A stretch of 64,000 bases of DNA from Hymenobacter terrenus (GTDB lineage: Bacteria; Bacteroidota; Bacteroidia; Cytophagales; Hymenobacteraceae), in contig NZ_LATM01000001.1 of assembly GCF_000972495.1 (NCBI RefSeq), forward strand, positions 455,241 to 519,240. Reading direction: 5' to 3'. Positions 63,592 through 64,000 of the stretch are shown piece by piece (within the stretch, counting starts at the first letter, position 1; the number at the start of each line of letters is the position of its first letter). The notes under the pieces were generated by a model. The model was not told where the DNA came from and made no database searches. It worked only from the letters and a program-made list of their open reading frames with translations. The position numbers were made by a program, and so were the translations under genes.

Positions 63592-63637
63592 AAAACCAAG
63601 GGGCGCAAGGAGTAGTCTCCTTGCGCCCCTTGGTTTT
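63592..63637. terminator. Bidirectional terminator after TonB-dependent receptor gene
   Basis: Perfect 20-base arms (63592-63611 and 63618-63637) with a six-base loop; AAAACC and GGTTTT ends give a short U-tract on either strand. Confidence 0.85.
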
Positions 63638-63754
63638 GGCAGTGGGATAACAAAGGGCAATTCATATTTCCGAAGCGGTTGGAATTAGTTGTTAGTCGAT
63701 GTAGAGATGAGGTGGTCTAGGCAAGCCGGATAGAAGCAGGACGTATCTTCTGTT

Positions 63755-63892
63755 ATGGCAACCAAAACCAACGGGACGTCGCCCGACAAACGACGTAAAG
63801 ACGACGAGGCGTTCAAAGCCGAGGCCCGGCGCTTGGCCAGTGAGAGCCACAGCAAGCAGGCGGCCGCGCGGCCACTGGGTCGTACCCGATAG
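63755..63892 (+). pseudogene. Truncated IS3-type transposase OrfA
   Basis: A 45-codon frame starting MATKTNGTSPDKRRKDDEAF, with EARRLASESHSKQAAARPLG matching the start of the IS3 OrfA helix-turn-helix. It stops at TAG 63890 instead of continuing for the usual 90-100 residues, so most of the domain is missing. Confidence 0.65.
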
Positions 63893-64000
63893 GGAGACAT
63901 GACGTACTTGCCTTACTGGTACGACCCCAGCAGGGCGGCGGCTGGTTCTACTTGGCGTCTGGCTGGACCACTACTCGCGCAAGATTGTCGGCTGGGACGT
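63893..64000 (+). pseudogene. Frameshifted IS3-type OrfB integrase core fragment
   Basis: Reading in changing frames gives GDMTYLP, then GGWFYLA, then WLDHYSRKIVGWD, the conserved rve core of IS3 OrfB around its first aspartates. At least one base is missing between LA and WLD. The fragment follows the truncated orfA directly, so the region between them is deleted. Confidence 0.65.

Larger units (their letters stand above)
63700..64000 (+). mobile_element. Decayed IS3-family element, running off window end
   Basis: The left end starts about TGTAGAGATGAGG at 63700, followed by the shared sequence also found at 21909. It includes a short orfA-like frame (63755-63892) and part of an orfB integrase core, with deletions and frameshifts. 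The right end is outside the window. Confidence 0.7.

Noticed and set aside
63685-63900. Minus-strand frame over the terminal IS remnant
   Set aside because: Mirror of the transposase orfA; a similar mirror frame appears opposite the copy at 21909, as expected for a shared sequence.

Overview
The window looks like chromosomal DNA from a Bacteroidetes bacterium of the Cytophagales, most likely Hymenobacter or a close relative. This rests on four things: high G+C coding sequence; several secreted proteins ending in type IX secretion (Por) sorting domains; Bacteroidetes-type promoters (TAnnTTTG at -7) in place of clear Shine-Dalgarno sites; and gene families typical of the group (OtsAB fusion with a GH15 enzyme, DUF4920, GIN/DUF2807, TlpA with an N-terminal DUF4369-like domain, Bacteroidetes Hcp). 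No rRNA, tRNA, CRISPR array or replication origin was recognised.

Layout. 1-6.6 kb: a zinc-ribbon protein cut by the window edge, a T9SS subtilase, a lipoprotein, mnmA, a polyprenyl-phosphate sugar transferase and pcm. 6.7-12.8 kb: two tandem M43 metalloproteases with T9SS tails, a thioesterase and an unknown protein. 12.8-15 kb: a very AT-rich island with an AraC regulator and a small membrane protein. 15-28 kb: tlpA-like gene, gatB, a two-gene operon for a large T9SS protein and an S74-like partner, a lipoprotein whose 5' end is a captured IS fragment, alaS, a MerR-like regulator, dprA and an aminotransferase. 28-31.5 kb: thyA, small genes and an unusually dense cluster of palindromes. 31.5-46.3 kb: an MMPL transporter, an FKBP lipoprotein, a trehalose-linked group (otsAB, AraC regulator, GIN-domain protein, GH15), rhodanese, ligA, DUF4920 and a lipoprotein. 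46.4-55.6 kb: an operon of M28 peptidase, S8 peptidase and outer-membrane protein, a histidine phosphatase, a dead response regulator, surE, an M14 carboxypeptidase and a YdeI-like protein. 55.7-64 kb: an AraC regulator, two NTF2-like genes, an accessory locus with an Hcp-nuclease toxin and its immunity gene followed by toxin and transposase debris, a TonB-dependent receptor and a decayed IS3-type element running off the end.

The most interesting locus is 57.7-60.8 kb. An Hcp/TssD tube protein is fused through a linker to an HNH-type nuclease tail with much lower G+C, and is followed by a SUKH/YrhA-like immunity gene. Just downstream lies a frameshifted second copy of the linker attached to a different tail, then a transposase fragment. 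This is what C-terminal cassette exchange in a type VI effector would leave behind. The second most interesting is at 21.9 kb, where the start codon and about 20 codons of an IS3-type orfA appear to serve as the start of a lipoprotein gene; the same IS sequence recurs at 63.7 kb.

Positions and motifs were read by eye. Family names come from motif recognition, not from database searches.
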